Positions 1 to 7,925 of a DNA stretch of 64,000 bases are shown piece after piece (the stretch's first letter is position 1; each line of letters starts with the position of its first letter). This DNA is from Hymenobacter setariae (GTDB lineage Bacteria > Bacteroidota > Bacteroidia > Cytophagales > Hymenobacteraceae). The notes beneath the pieces are model-generated. The model ran no database searches. It saw only the letters and a program-made list of their open reading frames with translations, and was not told the origin of the DNA. The stretch is taken from positions 612,654-676,653 of the forward strand of contig NZ_VMRJ01000003.1 in the NCBI RefSeq assembly GCF_007713685.1, given 5' to 3'. Position numbers and translations under genes: made by a program.

Positions 1-1446
1 GCTTGTGCGCCATTCGCTGAGCGTCGCGCCCGAGCCGTAGTCAATGTATTTGACGCGCGTAGGGGCCACCCCGCCCCGCACCACGATGACAAGGTCGAAG
101 GTCGTAGTGCCCGTTGCAGCAGTATTAGTGAAGTCAAGAACTTCAAGCGGATACTGCAGCGCAATATTATTGTTGGTGCCGCGTGCTACCGTGTCACCTG
201 CCGTGCCGTTGGTCACGGCAATGAGGTACATGTCTAGGTTGGTTTTTACCCCGGCAGTGGTGTAGAAAGGGTCTGACCATTGCAGAAAGGGCCGGAAAGA
301 GTTTGTGGCGGCTATCGTAATGCGCTGCGTAACGTCGGTAGTGGTGTTGGCCGTATTAAAATTGAGCAGCCGCTTGGTGCTGCCCGTCGGTGTTATAAAC
401 TGCGGGGTAGCATTCTCATAGCTGGCATCGGCATTGTTGCCAGCCGAGGAAAAGTAGCTGACGCCGCGCTGCGCCACTACCTGGTTAACGGCCTGCGCTA
501 CTACGCCATCCTGAAAAAAAGGCTCGGTGAAGTAGCGCACGTCGTCTACTATCACTTGGCAGTTGCCCTTGCTAGGGTCGGCCAGGTCCAGAATATGCTG
601 GGCAAAGATGCCCTCGCCGCCATTAGCCGTGTTAAAAGCTAGTGCTGCCCCCGGCGCTAGGTCATAAATGAGCTGGCACATGGCCCGGCCCTCGTCGGTA
701 GGGCCGCCCTCCGTCAGCACCTGCACCCCTGCGGGCGGTAGGTCGCCCGCGGCTACATCGGCGGCCGCGCCACCTAGGGCGTCAAAAGAATCGCTCAGTA
801 CCCCAATTTTAATGCCGCTGCCAGTCACGTTTTTGGGGCGGGTGGCGCGGGTGCGGGCTGCTTGCAGCACATAGTCGGCCTGGCTGGTCACCACGCCTGC
901 ATTGTGCTGCGGTTCGTAAGCACTTAGTACCCCCAGCAGGCCTTGCTTGGTAAGTGCCTCCACGCCCTGGCCGTCGCCACTGAGCTGGCTCACCGGCAGC
1001 AGGCCCTCCACAAAGTGCAGCTTGGGATAAGAAGCGGCTACTACAAAACCGCGTTTTTGCAAGCTAGGCAGCAGCGTATTTACATCTTCTGCTGTAATGC
1101 GCACTAGCACTGCGGGCGCCGTGTCCTTGCCAAACGTAAGCTCGGGGTGGCGAGCCCGTAGGCTTTCAGTGCCTGGTGCAGCTGCGCTCTCCTGGTAAAG
1201 GCGCTGCAATCTTTCGTCGAGATGCGGGTTGGTACTGGCGCTGGCGACAATGCGCTGCCTGCCAGCGGTGCTCGGCGGCATAGGTCTGGAGCGAGCACGC
1301 AATAGCTCGGCTGTGGGGCGGGGTTGGCCCAGTGGCCCGCTGCCCGTGCCCGTTTGGGCGCTGGCTTCGTGGCCTAGGCCTAGGCTAGCCCAGGCGGCTA
1401 AGCCCAGCACTAGGCGCCCAGTAAGCGTAGATAATTTAAGAGCCAA
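1..1446 (-). CDS. Secreted S8/S53-like serine peptidase (3' end outside window)
   Basis: An open frame runs leftward off the window edge. No ATG or GTG lies between the upstream in-frame stop (1468-1470) and the signal peptide, so I take the TTG at 1446-1444. It gives a clear export signal ending in HEASA/Q at about residue 31. The central part reads like the S53-like branch of the subtilase clan: an Asp motif GVLSDSFD near residue 215, then DEGRAM near residue 250, where a Glu stands where classical subtilases have His. IVDD and YFSSAGN follow near residue 335. The Ser-containing block and any C-terminal secretion domain lie beyond the window. By family it is a secreted peptidase acting outside the cell; the substrate is unknown. 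The TTG start is inferred from the signal peptide and not from a ribosome-binding site. Confidence 0.75.
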   Translation of the reverse strand, partial: MALKLSTLTGRLVLGLAAWASLGLGHEASAQTGTGSGPLGQPRPTAELLRARSRPMPPSTAGRQRIVASASTNPHLDERLQRLYQESAAAPGTESLRARHPELTFGKDTAPAVLVRITAEDVNTLLPSLQKRGFVVAASYPKLHFVEGLLPVSQLSGDGQGVEALTKQGLLGVLSAYEPQHNAGVVTSQADYVLQAARTRATRPKNVTGSGIKIGVLSDSFDALGGAAADVAAGDLPPAGVQVLTEGGPTDEGRAMCQLIYDLAPGAALAFNTANGGEGIFAQHILDLADPSKGNCQVIVDDVRYFTEPFFQDGVVAQAVNQVVAQRGVSYFSSAGNNADASYENATPQFITPTGSTKRLLNFNTANTTTDVTQRITIAATNSFRPFLQWSDPFYTTAGVKTNLDMYLIAVTNGTAGDTVARGTNNNIALQYPLEVLDFTNTAATGTTTFDLVIVVRGGVAPTRVKYIDYGSGATLSEWRTS

Positions 1447-1603
1447 AACGGTAAAGGAATGAGTGGGTTACTAAGCAAGTATGACTACCTAGGAGCGGCA
1501 GGCAGTCAGTAAGGTATACGGCAATAGTGGCCAGAAAATGAACGTAGCACTACGAACCTTTTGCGGGGTTGCCTGCTTATGGAATGCGGCGCGACGCGTG
1601 CCG

Positions 1604-1611
1604 TATTTTTG
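1604..1611 (+). promoter_or_regulatory. Bacteroidota -7 promoter box (TATTTTTG) for the bacilliredoxin gene
   Basis: The octamer matches TAnnTTTG, the -7 element used by the Bacteroidota primary sigma factor. It lies 53 bases before the ATG at 1665. No convincing -33 TTTG/TTG at about 19-21 bp spacing is visible, so this is a candidate only. Confidence 0.45.
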
Positions 1612-1664
1612 CGAAGAAATAAACGGATTGTCCGCCGTTTCAGTCCAAATTAATTTACCCTATT

Positions 1665-2087
1665 ATGGCTGTTTATCCCGAATACATGGTCGCTCCCATT
1701 CGCCAGGACCTGGTAGAAGCGGGCTTCGAACAACTGATGTCGCCGCAGGAAGTAGATGCGGCCCTGGCCCCAACCGAAGGCACGGTGCTAGTAGCCGTGA
1801 ACTCGGTGTGCGGCTGCGCTGCTGGCAAAGCTCGCCCGGCCCTCAAGCTGGCCTTGGCCAGCGCTGAGAAGAAGCCCACCAAACTGGTGACCGTTTTTGC
1901 TGGTATGGAAACCGATGCGGTAGCTAAAATGCGCGAGCACATGCTGCCCTATCCGCCCTCCTCGCCCTGCATCGGCTTGTTTAAGGATGGCGAACTGGTG
2001 CACATGATTGAGCGCTACCACATCGAAGGCTCTGACATGATGCGCATCGTCAACAACCTACAAGGTGCATTTGAAGAATACTGCTAG
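1665..2087 (+). CDS. BrxA/BrxB (YphP) family bacilliredoxin
   Basis: A 140-residue protein, the normal length for the BrxA/BrxB (DUF1094) family. The family signature VNSVCGCAAG carries Cys49 and Cys51 in the unusual Cys-Gly-Cys active site. The C-terminal part has the PYPPSSPCIGLFKDGELVHMI-type block typical of these thioredoxin-fold proteins. In Firmicutes, members remove bacillithiol from S-bacillithiolated proteins. In Bacteroidota a thiol-disulfide role in the cytoplasm is likely, but the exact low-molecular-weight thiol is inferred. It is monocistronic: its own promoter box lies upstream and a strong hairpin terminator follows before the convergent OmpA gene. Confidence 0.92.
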   Translation: MAVYPEYMVAPIRQDLVEAGFEQLMSPQEVDAALAPTEGTVLVAVNSVCGCAAGKARPALKLALASAEKKPTKLVTVFAGMETDAVAKMREHMLPYPPSSPCIGLFKDGELVHMIERYHIEGSDMMRIVNNLQGAFEEYC

Positions 2088-2133
2088 CCAACCGTGCCGC
2101 CACTTCCACTAAAGGGGTGCTCGGCGCTGGCTA

Positions 2134-2172
2134 CACGAAAAAGGGCCGCCAAATTGGCGGCCCTTTTTCGTG
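2134..2172. terminator. Bidirectional terminator between bacilliredoxin and OmpA genes
   Basis: A perfect 17-bp inverted repeat (arms 2134-2150 and 2156-2172) has a 5-base loop. A G/C-rich core is flanked by an A run on one side and a T run on the other, so it can act as an intrinsic terminator in both directions for the converging genes. Confidence 0.85.
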
Positions 2173-2226
2173 CTTTATAGGTACTAAGTGGTAGCTGCAA
2201 GCACCTAGGACTTGCCGACGCTACGC

Positions 2227-3051
2227 TTAGTTAGCTAGTACTCTAAACTCGGTGCGCTGATTACGCAGGCGGTCGCCGTCAAGGGCGCTGGCCCGCAGCG
2301 GAATGCTGGCTCCGTAGCCCATCACCGTCAGCCGCTCGGTTTTGATTTTGTGCTCAGTGAGGTAAGCGGCAATTACTTGGGCGCGGCGCTTGGTCAGGGC
2401 CACACCTTCTTCATAGTCACCGGTGCCATCACTGTGGCTGCTGATTTTCACTTTCAGCTTGGGTTTGTCGCCTAACAGCTTCAAGAGGCGCTCTAGCTCG
2501 GCTGTGCTTTCGGGGCGCAGCTTAGCGGTGCCGGGCTCAAAGAATACATTATTCAGCAAGATGTTGGTGCCAGGCTCTAGCTTCTGCAACCGGAAGTTGC
2601 GCACCGTTTCTGGGAAGCCCATCCGCGATGCCAAGTTCACGTTTTCGGAGTGAAAAGGGTACGCGCTATTTCGCAGCACTAGGCCGTAGTTGGTACCCGC
2701 CGGCAGGTTTACTGAGTAGCTACCCTCTGGCGTGCAATGCAGGGTGGTGACAAGCGAACCGTTCTCATTATCGAGCACGTCGATGCTGGCTGCCACTGGC
2801 TTGCCACTAGCTACATCCAGTACGGTGCCGTGCAGCGTTATTTCCGTTACGGCCACGGGCATGGGGGCCACGGGCAAGGTGCTCGCCGTAGCCGGCTCTT
2901 CCTCATCTTCGGTCAGTCGCTGGGCTAGGCGCAGCGTATCAGTGCCAGCAGTAGTTTGGGCTAGCGTGTCGGGCGCTAATTGTGCCAAAGCGGGTCGCAG
3001 GCTCCCTAGGAGCAATGCCGCCGCCAATAGCCCGCGTAGGGGTAGGTTCAT
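2227..3051 (-). CDS. OmpA-family outer-membrane/peptidoglycan-binding protein with carboxypeptidase-regulatory-like domain
   Basis: The 274-residue product begins with a signal peptide ending in RPALA/Q near residue 24. Residues about 70-150 form a CarboxypepD_reg-like beta-sandwich (GTVLDVASGKPV...SYSVNLPAG). Residues about 165-274 are an OmpA C-terminal domain: NNVFFEPGTAKL, SSHSDGTG, TKRRAQVIAAYL, and the final RNQRTEFRV with its peptidoglycan-binding Arg. The product probably sits in the periplasm or outer membrane tethered to peptidoglycan; such two-domain proteins are common in Bacteroidota. Its stop lies close to the shared terminator and its upstream region is a long non-coding stretch. 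No partner gene is adjacent. Confidence 0.88.
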   Translation of the reverse strand: MNLPLRGLLAAALLLGSLRPALAQLAPDTLAQTTAGTDTLRLAQRLTEDEEEPATASTLPVAPMPVAVTEITLHGTVLDVASGKPVAASIDVLDNENGSLVTTLHCTPEGSYSVNLPAGTNYGLVLRNSAYPFHSENVNLASRMGFPETVRNFRLQKLEPGTNILLNNVFFEPGTAKLRPESTAELERLLKLLGDKPKLKVKISSHSDGTGDYEEGVALTKRRAQVIAAYLTEHKIKTERLTVMGYGASIPLRASALDGDRLRNQRTEFRVLAN

Positions 3052-3619
3052 AGCCGAGAGTGAAGAATAGACGCGCAGAGGTGATGCTTTGGCAAAAGCG
3101 AAAACCAGACAAGCTTTGGCGCAAGTAATTAATGAATTGCTACTTACGGAATAAAGCCATCAAGTGTTCAGCTTTAACTGAGTGCGACTGCTGTAGAATG
3201 GTTGGATAATCAGACGAATATAGTACACTATGGATAGCTGAGAAAAGGATAGTTATTTATTTTTTTAGTGTCATTTTATCAGCTAATCAGGCCGATAGAA
3301 TTATTTAAAGAGCGGGCCTGCCCAAGACTGGATGCCGCCCCGCGCAAGTATGAAAGGGCTCACGAGAGTAGTCACAGCATTCCTCAACAAGTAGCCTCAA
3401 AGAAGTGTAAGTAGCTATAATTCGAGGGTTTGTGATAAAGAGTTGGGCCTAGGTGCCCTACTGTTTTCTTATTGGCTAGTGCCCACGCAGTATATCGGGC
3501 TGCTTAGTAAAAAGACTCCTGCACCTGCTACCTAGAAAGTCTCATTATTAACAGCGGCTTAACGGGGGTTGCTATGCCTGTTTTTGTGTGACTCCTCCTG
3601 CCTCGACACGCGAGCGTAA
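3052..3619. other. 568-bp intergenic region, partly AT-rich
   Basis: It lies between the divergent OmpA and esterase genes. It holds an AT-rich stretch around 3225-3305 and, near the esterase side, one copy of a dispersed repeat (3451-3576). No complete gene or RNA is recognisable. Both flanking genes must draw their promoters from here, but no full TAnnTTTG pair stood out. Confidence 0.5.
3451..3576 (+). repeat. 126-bp dispersed repeat, copy 1
   Basis: This segment aligns from end to end with 28282-28406, with long identical runs (for example CTAGTGCCCACGCAGTATAT and GGCTTAACGGGGGTTGCTAT) and scattered substitutions plus small indels. Read in one frame it encodes a short LVPTQYIGLL tail also readable in copy 2, so it could be the remnant of a gene end rather than a designed non-coding element. 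It lies 43 bp upstream of the esterase ATG. Confidence 0.75.
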
Positions 3620-4543
3620 ATGGCGACTCACATTTCTAAAAATACCTTCGTCCCATTGGTTCGTGCACACTACCTTCTATTTGCTCCTCTTTCAGCGGTG
3701 AATTACTTATCCTTTCTTACGCTTAGTGGCCTTTTGGTCAGTACCATTAGCCCTCCTATGGCGCATGCGCAATCTGCGCCTACTAGCCTCCCGATAGGGC
3801 AAACATTTACCCTGCCTTCTGTGGCACTCCGAGAAACTCGCCGCATAAATGTGTATGTGCCACCGGGCTACGCAGATTCGGTAGCTAGCCAACTGCCTGT
3901 TTTATATATGCCCGATGGGGGCATAAAGGAAGACTTTTTGCATGTGGCCGGGCTAGTACAGGTCTTGACGACCAATGGAACCATGCGCCCCTTTCTACTG
4001 GTCGGTATCGAAAATACGGCCCGTCGGCGCGACCTTACCGGCCCTACCACCAGCGCAGACGATAAAAAGATTGCGCCTCAAGTAGGTGGCTCAGCGGCCT
4101 TTCGCCAGTTCATCCGCACAGAGCTCATGCCCGTGATTCGGCAGCGTTACCACACCAGTGCTGAAACGGCCATCATCGGCGAATCCTTAGCGGGCTTATT
4201 CGTTATGGAAACCCTACTGCAGGAGCCCGACTTATTTGATACGTATGTAGCCTTTGACCCCAGCTTGTGGTGGAACAACGGGTGGCTAGTAAACCAGGCT
4301 CAGACGCGGCTGCAGGCTTATAAGGGCCCGGCCAAAACCCTGTATGTAGCTTCTAGCAGTGATGATGCCCGCATTCCCGAATCGCGCCGCCTAGCCCCTG
4401 CCTTGCGCGCCGCTGCGCCGCAGCAGTTGCGTTGGTATTATGAGTCCATGCCTGCAGAAACCCACGCTACTATTTACCATCCGGCGGCGCTGCGCGCCTT
4501 GCGCCTGGTATTCGCTCCCTCAAAAGTACCCACCGCTAAATAG
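3620..4543 (+). CDS. Secreted alpha/beta hydrolase, putative esterase (esterase D/PF00756 type)
   Basis: The 307-residue protein has a long N-terminal segment with a hydrophobic export signal ending in PPMAHA/Q near residue 50. The rest is an esterase-D-like alpha/beta hydrolase. INVYVPPGY opens the fold, LYMPDGG follows, and the nucleophile elbow is IGESLAG with Ser189. SSSDDARI near residue 250 could provide the acid and ETHATIYH near residue 280 the His. Family members hydrolyse esters such as acylated sugars, siderophores or S-formylglutathione; the export signal favours a periplasmic or extracellular substrate. The first ATG at 3620 is used; a later start would shorten the unusually long n-region of the signal. 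Confidence 0.82.
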   Translation: MATHISKNTFVPLVRAHYLLFAPLSAVNYLSFLTLSGLLVSTISPPMAHAQSAPTSLPIGQTFTLPSVALRETRRINVYVPPGYADSVASQLPVLYMPDGGIKEDFLHVAGLVQVLTTNGTMRPFLLVGIENTARRRDLTGPTTSADDKKIAPQVGGSAAFRQFIRTELMPVIRQRYHTSAETAIIGESLAGLFVMETLLQEPDLFDTYVAFDPSLWWNNGWLVNQAQTRLQAYKGPAKTLYVASSSDDARIPESRRLAPALRAAAPQQLRWYYESMPAETHATIYHPAALRALRLVFAPSKVPTAK

Positions 4544-4591
4544 GTGATATTCACTATTGTTACTCTCCAAAAACCCGTATCGAAATAACGT

Positions 4592-4654
4592 TCTAAAAAC
4601 TGCCTTTGGGGTCACTAGGGTACGCTTGCTAGTACGCCAAAAACGGTTTTTAGA
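4592..4654. terminator. Imperfect hairpin downstream of the esterase gene
   Basis: Arms 4592-4600 and 4646-4654 (TCTAAAAAC / GTTTTTAGA) pair perfectly, with further partial pairing inside. It lies 49 bp after the esterase stop and may terminate that transcript; it lacks a strong terminal T run. Confidence 0.4.
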
Positions 4655-4844
4655 GATGCATTACCATCCCTAGGATGTAGTTTATTCATTATGAACGAGC
4701 AACTACGCGCCAATAGTCAGCCTTAATCTATTGCAGCAGTAGCGCAGTAGCTATCTATAAGGCTATCAAGAGGGTCTGATAAGTGTGTGCTTGCTATCAG
4801 GTTACTAGGTGAAGGTGGATGTATGTTTCCCAGAAACGGTGCCG

Positions 4845-5834
4845 CTAGGCTAGCAAATGTTTCAACTGCCGCATGCGGCGCCGCACCAAGCCAGACTGCA
4901 TAGGCTCGTACGCCCATAGTTCCTGCGCGTGCTGGCGGAGCACAATGCGAAACGGTTGGTGCAGTCTGTGGGTGAAGTAATAGACTGTCAGGTATTCTGC
5001 TAGGTCCTCGGTCCAACTAGAGCTGCCATAAAGAGAAACAAAGGGCGTCTGTTGTAGCGAGGCATATACCTGGGCCGCCTTGGTGATGGGCAAGGCTTTT
5101 CCGCCACGCCGAAATGGAATCTGCAGCAGCAATGCGTGCCGCCAGGCAGGGGTAGGTAGGGTGCGGCGCTGCCAGACCCCGGCCGTGAAGGGCTTGGCCG
5201 CTGCGCTATCAAGTAGCTGCCCCGTGGCCGAAGACGTTGGGGTTAGCTTCAGCGTAGCATCTATCACATGTGTGGCTTCGTGCATCAACACGTAGTCAAG
5301 CGCAGCGCGCGCCCCGCCCTCGATGGCGACCTGGACCGTCGAGTCGTTCGGTGTAAAGCAGGTACGCTCTTTTTCGGTGAGCCATTCGCTGGCCGTTTGC
5401 TGCAAAATCCCAGCACGAATCGTAATGTCGAAGAGCGGGCTAGGAGACGTGGACTCGACCGTGGACGTCAGGGCCGTGTTGGGCATGTTGTCCAGGAAGC
5501 TGAGGCTACGTAACCGGGTTTGCAACACGCGTTGGTACAAAGGGGGCAGGGCAGCAAGAGACTGAGCCACGAGGCGACGCTCGTTGACCGTGAGCACGTG
5601 AGCACGTGGGGACATGCCAGCGTCTTTAAACAGGCGGACTACCGTAGCGGGCGTGTCCTGTACTCGGTCGGCTAAGCGAGGGGCCATATCGAGGCGTGGC
5701 GTCGGTGACGTTTCCTTTGGCCTAGGTGGCAGCGGGTCCTTCGTCTGGGCAAGGCATGGGCGGTGACCAAAGGCGAGCGTGAAGAAGAGGAGCATGGCCC
5801 CAGTCAGCGAGGGGCGGTTGGGGAGTGACCACAT
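4845..5834 (-). CDS. Secreted HExxH zinc metallopeptidase, family not recognised
   Basis: The 329-residue protein has a signal peptide (hydrophobic LLFFTLAFG, cleavage near RPCLA/Q). The motif YVLMHEATHVID near residue 184 contains a zincin HExxH (HEATH). About 95 residues later WTEDLAEYLTVYYF offers a Glu that could be the third zinc ligand, as in gluzincins. Two Arg-rich blocks near the C-terminus (VRRRMRQLKHLL) are noticeable. It has the layout of a secreted metalloprotease or peptidoglycan-acting zincin, but I do not recognise a named family. It is divergent from the TlpA-like gene at 5992. The function beyond zinc hydrolase is unassigned. Confidence 0.7.
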   Translation of the reverse strand: MWSLPNRPSLTGAMLLFFTLAFGHRPCLAQTKDPLPPRPKETSPTPRLDMAPRLADRVQDTPATVVRLFKDAGMSPRAHVLTVNERRLVAQSLAALPPLYQRVLQTRLRSLSFLDNMPNTALTSTVESTSPSPLFDITIRAGILQQTASEWLTEKERTCFTPNDSTVQVAIEGGARAALDYVLMHEATHVIDATLKLTPTSSATGQLLDSAAAKPFTAGVWQRRTLPTPAWRHALLLQIPFRRGGKALPITKAAQVYASLQQTPFVSLYGSSSWTEDLAEYLTVYYFTHRLHQPFRIVLRQHAQELWAYEPMQSGLVRRRMRQLKHLLA

Positions 5835-5991
5835 AGCGGGAAAATGGAAGAGAGTAAACTATTCAGCCAGCAAAGCGCAACCGGCTATTTGGTTGTGTAG
5901 TCAAGCTTTATGGCTATGCAAATGAAGTATGTTCATATTTAATTTTTACATTGCATCGATTCTCACCATCTGTTCACTATGTCAGCAAGCT

Positions 5992-7170
5992 ATGAAGAAT
6001 TCGTTGGTCAAACTGGGGCTGCTCGCTTGTTTGGGGGCTTGTACTAAAGCCAAGCCCGCGGAGCAAATTGTGATTGAGGGAAACGTACAAAACATACAGA
6101 ATGGGAAGGTCTACTTGGCCGATGCTCATAGTTGGAAGCGGCTTGATTCGACGCAGTGCCAGGATGGTAGGTTTCGCTTCACACTTACGCCTGATTCCTC
6201 GTTCACGCCCCAGATGGTCTCGATTCATTACACCGCTAACAAGCCTGTATTTGACACTACTACTTCTACCGAGCAACTTTTTAAGCGAATAGGGCACCGA
6301 ATGCTCCTACTGCGCAACCATACCATTCGCAACCCTGATAGCCTGAGAGCAGCTCACGTGCGCTTTTCCTCCGGCAGTACCGCATTCTTTTTAACTCAAG
6401 GGCATACCCAACTAGAAGGGGATGCGCAGAGCGAAGACGGAATAAGAGTAATAGGTAATCGAGAAACAGATGTGATGTTCAGCCTTTTGACAGCCGACTT
6501 TGGGTGGCTAGGCAATCTGGAAGGAGCAAAACGAGCGGCCAAAATCAGTTTTTTCAAAAACAAGATTACTCAGAATCCCTACTCGTACTACCTGCTCCAA
6601 GAAATCTACAACTATAAAGAACAGTACACAGAGCAGGAGCTGCGCGAACTAGTGGGTTCGTTCAACCCCGAGGTGCAACAATCCACTTTTGGTCGCAAGG
6701 TCAACCAGTACCTAGTTACGCGTATCGATTCCGAGCAACCTTATCCCAACCTGTCGCTTGTTGGCCCTGATAAGCAGAAAGGCTGGCTAATGGATAATGG
6801 CGCGAAGGTGAATATGCTCGTGTTTTGGGCGAGCTGGTGCGGCCCGTGCCGCCAAGAGATACCCCAGCTTAAAGCACTCTATGCCCACTACAAGGACCGG
6901 GGTGTGCACCTAGTCAGCGTTTCTATTGATGAAAAGCCAGAAAACTGGCAACAGGCGTTGGGCCAGGAGCAGATGGGGTGGCCGCAGTTGTTGGTCGGCA
7001 AAGAACAAATTGAGCAAGTGAAGCAGAAGTTTAATTTCAACGCCATTCCCTTCATTCTGGTGACGGACAGCCGCGGCAAGGAGCTCAAGCGATTCAGCGG
7101 GTATGAAGACAACAATGAGGCGTTGTATCGAAAGGTGCTGGAAGAAAAGCTAAGCGAAAAGCCAGAGTAG
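5992..7170 (+). CDS. TlpA-like thioredoxin lipoprotein with DUF4369-type N-terminal domain
   Basis: The start is set at ATG 5992 because it gives a lipoprotein signal (MKNSLVKLGLLACLGAC). An upstream in-frame start at 5929 would only add a second hydrophobic stretch. The N-terminal half (about 30-140) resembles DUF4369: IEGNVQNIQNGKVYLAD, a beta-sandwich. The C-terminal 140 residues are a TlpA/AhpC-TSA thioredoxin domain with FWASWCGPCRQEIP near residue 281 and the cis-Pro block NAIPFILV. Such envelope-anchored proteins transfer electrons to or reduce periplasmic disulfides and are greatly expanded in Bacteroidota. Two more of this type lie at 15225 and 16832. Confidence 0.88.
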   Translation: MKNSLVKLGLLACLGACTKAKPAEQIVIEGNVQNIQNGKVYLADAHSWKRLDSTQCQDGRFRFTLTPDSSFTPQMVSIHYTANKPVFDTTTSTEQLFKRIGHRMLLLRNHTIRNPDSLRAAHVRFSSGSTAFFLTQGHTQLEGDAQSEDGIRVIGNRETDVMFSLLTADFGWLGNLEGAKRAAKISFFKNKITQNPYSYYLLQEIYNYKEQYTEQELRELVGSFNPEVQQSTFGRKVNQYLVTRIDSEQPYPNLSLVGPDKQKGWLMDNGAKVNMLVFWASWCGPCRQEIPQLKALYAHYKDRGVHLVSVSIDEKPENWQQALGQEQMGWPQLLVGKEQIEQVKQKFNFNAIPFILVTDSRGKELKRFSGYEDNNEALYRKVLEEKLSEKPE

Positions 7171-7925
7171 TGTCGACAAGTCCTAGAAGCAAGGTTAGTA
7201 GCCTTACTGCTCTTCGCCACGCCAGCCCTCTGTATAGTTTGGCCCCGAAAGGTGCGCTTTTCAGGGTGGGCTTGCTCCCATAGTGGGTCACTAGGCCATC
7301 CTAGAGAGCTTCTGCCTGAGGCATTACTACCTTGGCATTAGAAAGAAGGTGGTTGCGTATTGCGCTGCTCAATCCTGCCTTAGTCCAGGCACCAAATAGT
7401 ATGCTAGCATGACCAGCGCTTGGGCTTGGGCCTATTCCACGCGCGGCCGCAACTGCTGGTTATAGGCCGCGAAAGTCTCCGCCAGGGCCGCCCCGTCAAT
7501 CATGGCCAGTGAGCCTCCAGTGCCTGCCCCGAGCGAGGCGCAGTAGGCCGCATCCCCACCAGCGTTACTCGTCCTTTCGTCTAAGTCGGCCGCAGCTAGC
7601 CGGTCGAGGATGATGGCGGTTTTGGGCTCGGCGGCCATCGAATTTAACGAGATGGGGATTGCTTTTTTTAGGCACGTGGGGTACGAACTATAAGAAAAGT
7701 GGGTAACCCCGGCTAGCTAGCCTGTAATGCCAGGATGTACTGACCGTAGTAACAAGGTGCATCTTTCGGGGCTAGAGTACCCACTTTAGTTACTCAACCT
7801 ATCTTAGGCTGTTTTACTAGGTCGGGCTCCAGCTCGGCTACTAGGTAAGGTATGCTTTCTTTCAACTAGCACTCCGCAGAGGTGCCGCTCGCTGTCCATT
7901 ACCTACCAACCACGCTCCCTGCCTC
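7171..7925. other. 755-bp region without an intact gene
   Basis: It contains the decayed monooxygenase fragment (7432-7638, minus strand). The rest, 7171-7431 and 7639-7925, shows no convincing coding frame, RNA or strong hairpin. The promoter of the glycosidase gene at 7926 must lie in the right-hand part. Confidence 0.5.
7432..7638 (-). pseudogene. Truncated C-terminal remnant of a TetX-like FAD-dependent monooxygenase
   Basis: A 68-codon frame reads GGDAAYCASLGAGTGGSLAM, matching the second FAD-binding block (GDAaYCpSPaaGmGgSlA) of class A flavin monooxygenases of the TetX/PHBH type. It then goes straight into FAAYNQQLRPRVE, the conserved C-terminal helix, with the intervening ALAdAL...DF segment missing. 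Upstream of the block only about 25 residues remain, and the nucleotide-binding N-terminus is absent. It is a remnant with at least two deletions and is probably not functional. Identity rests on motif order seen in the translation. Confidence 0.6.
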
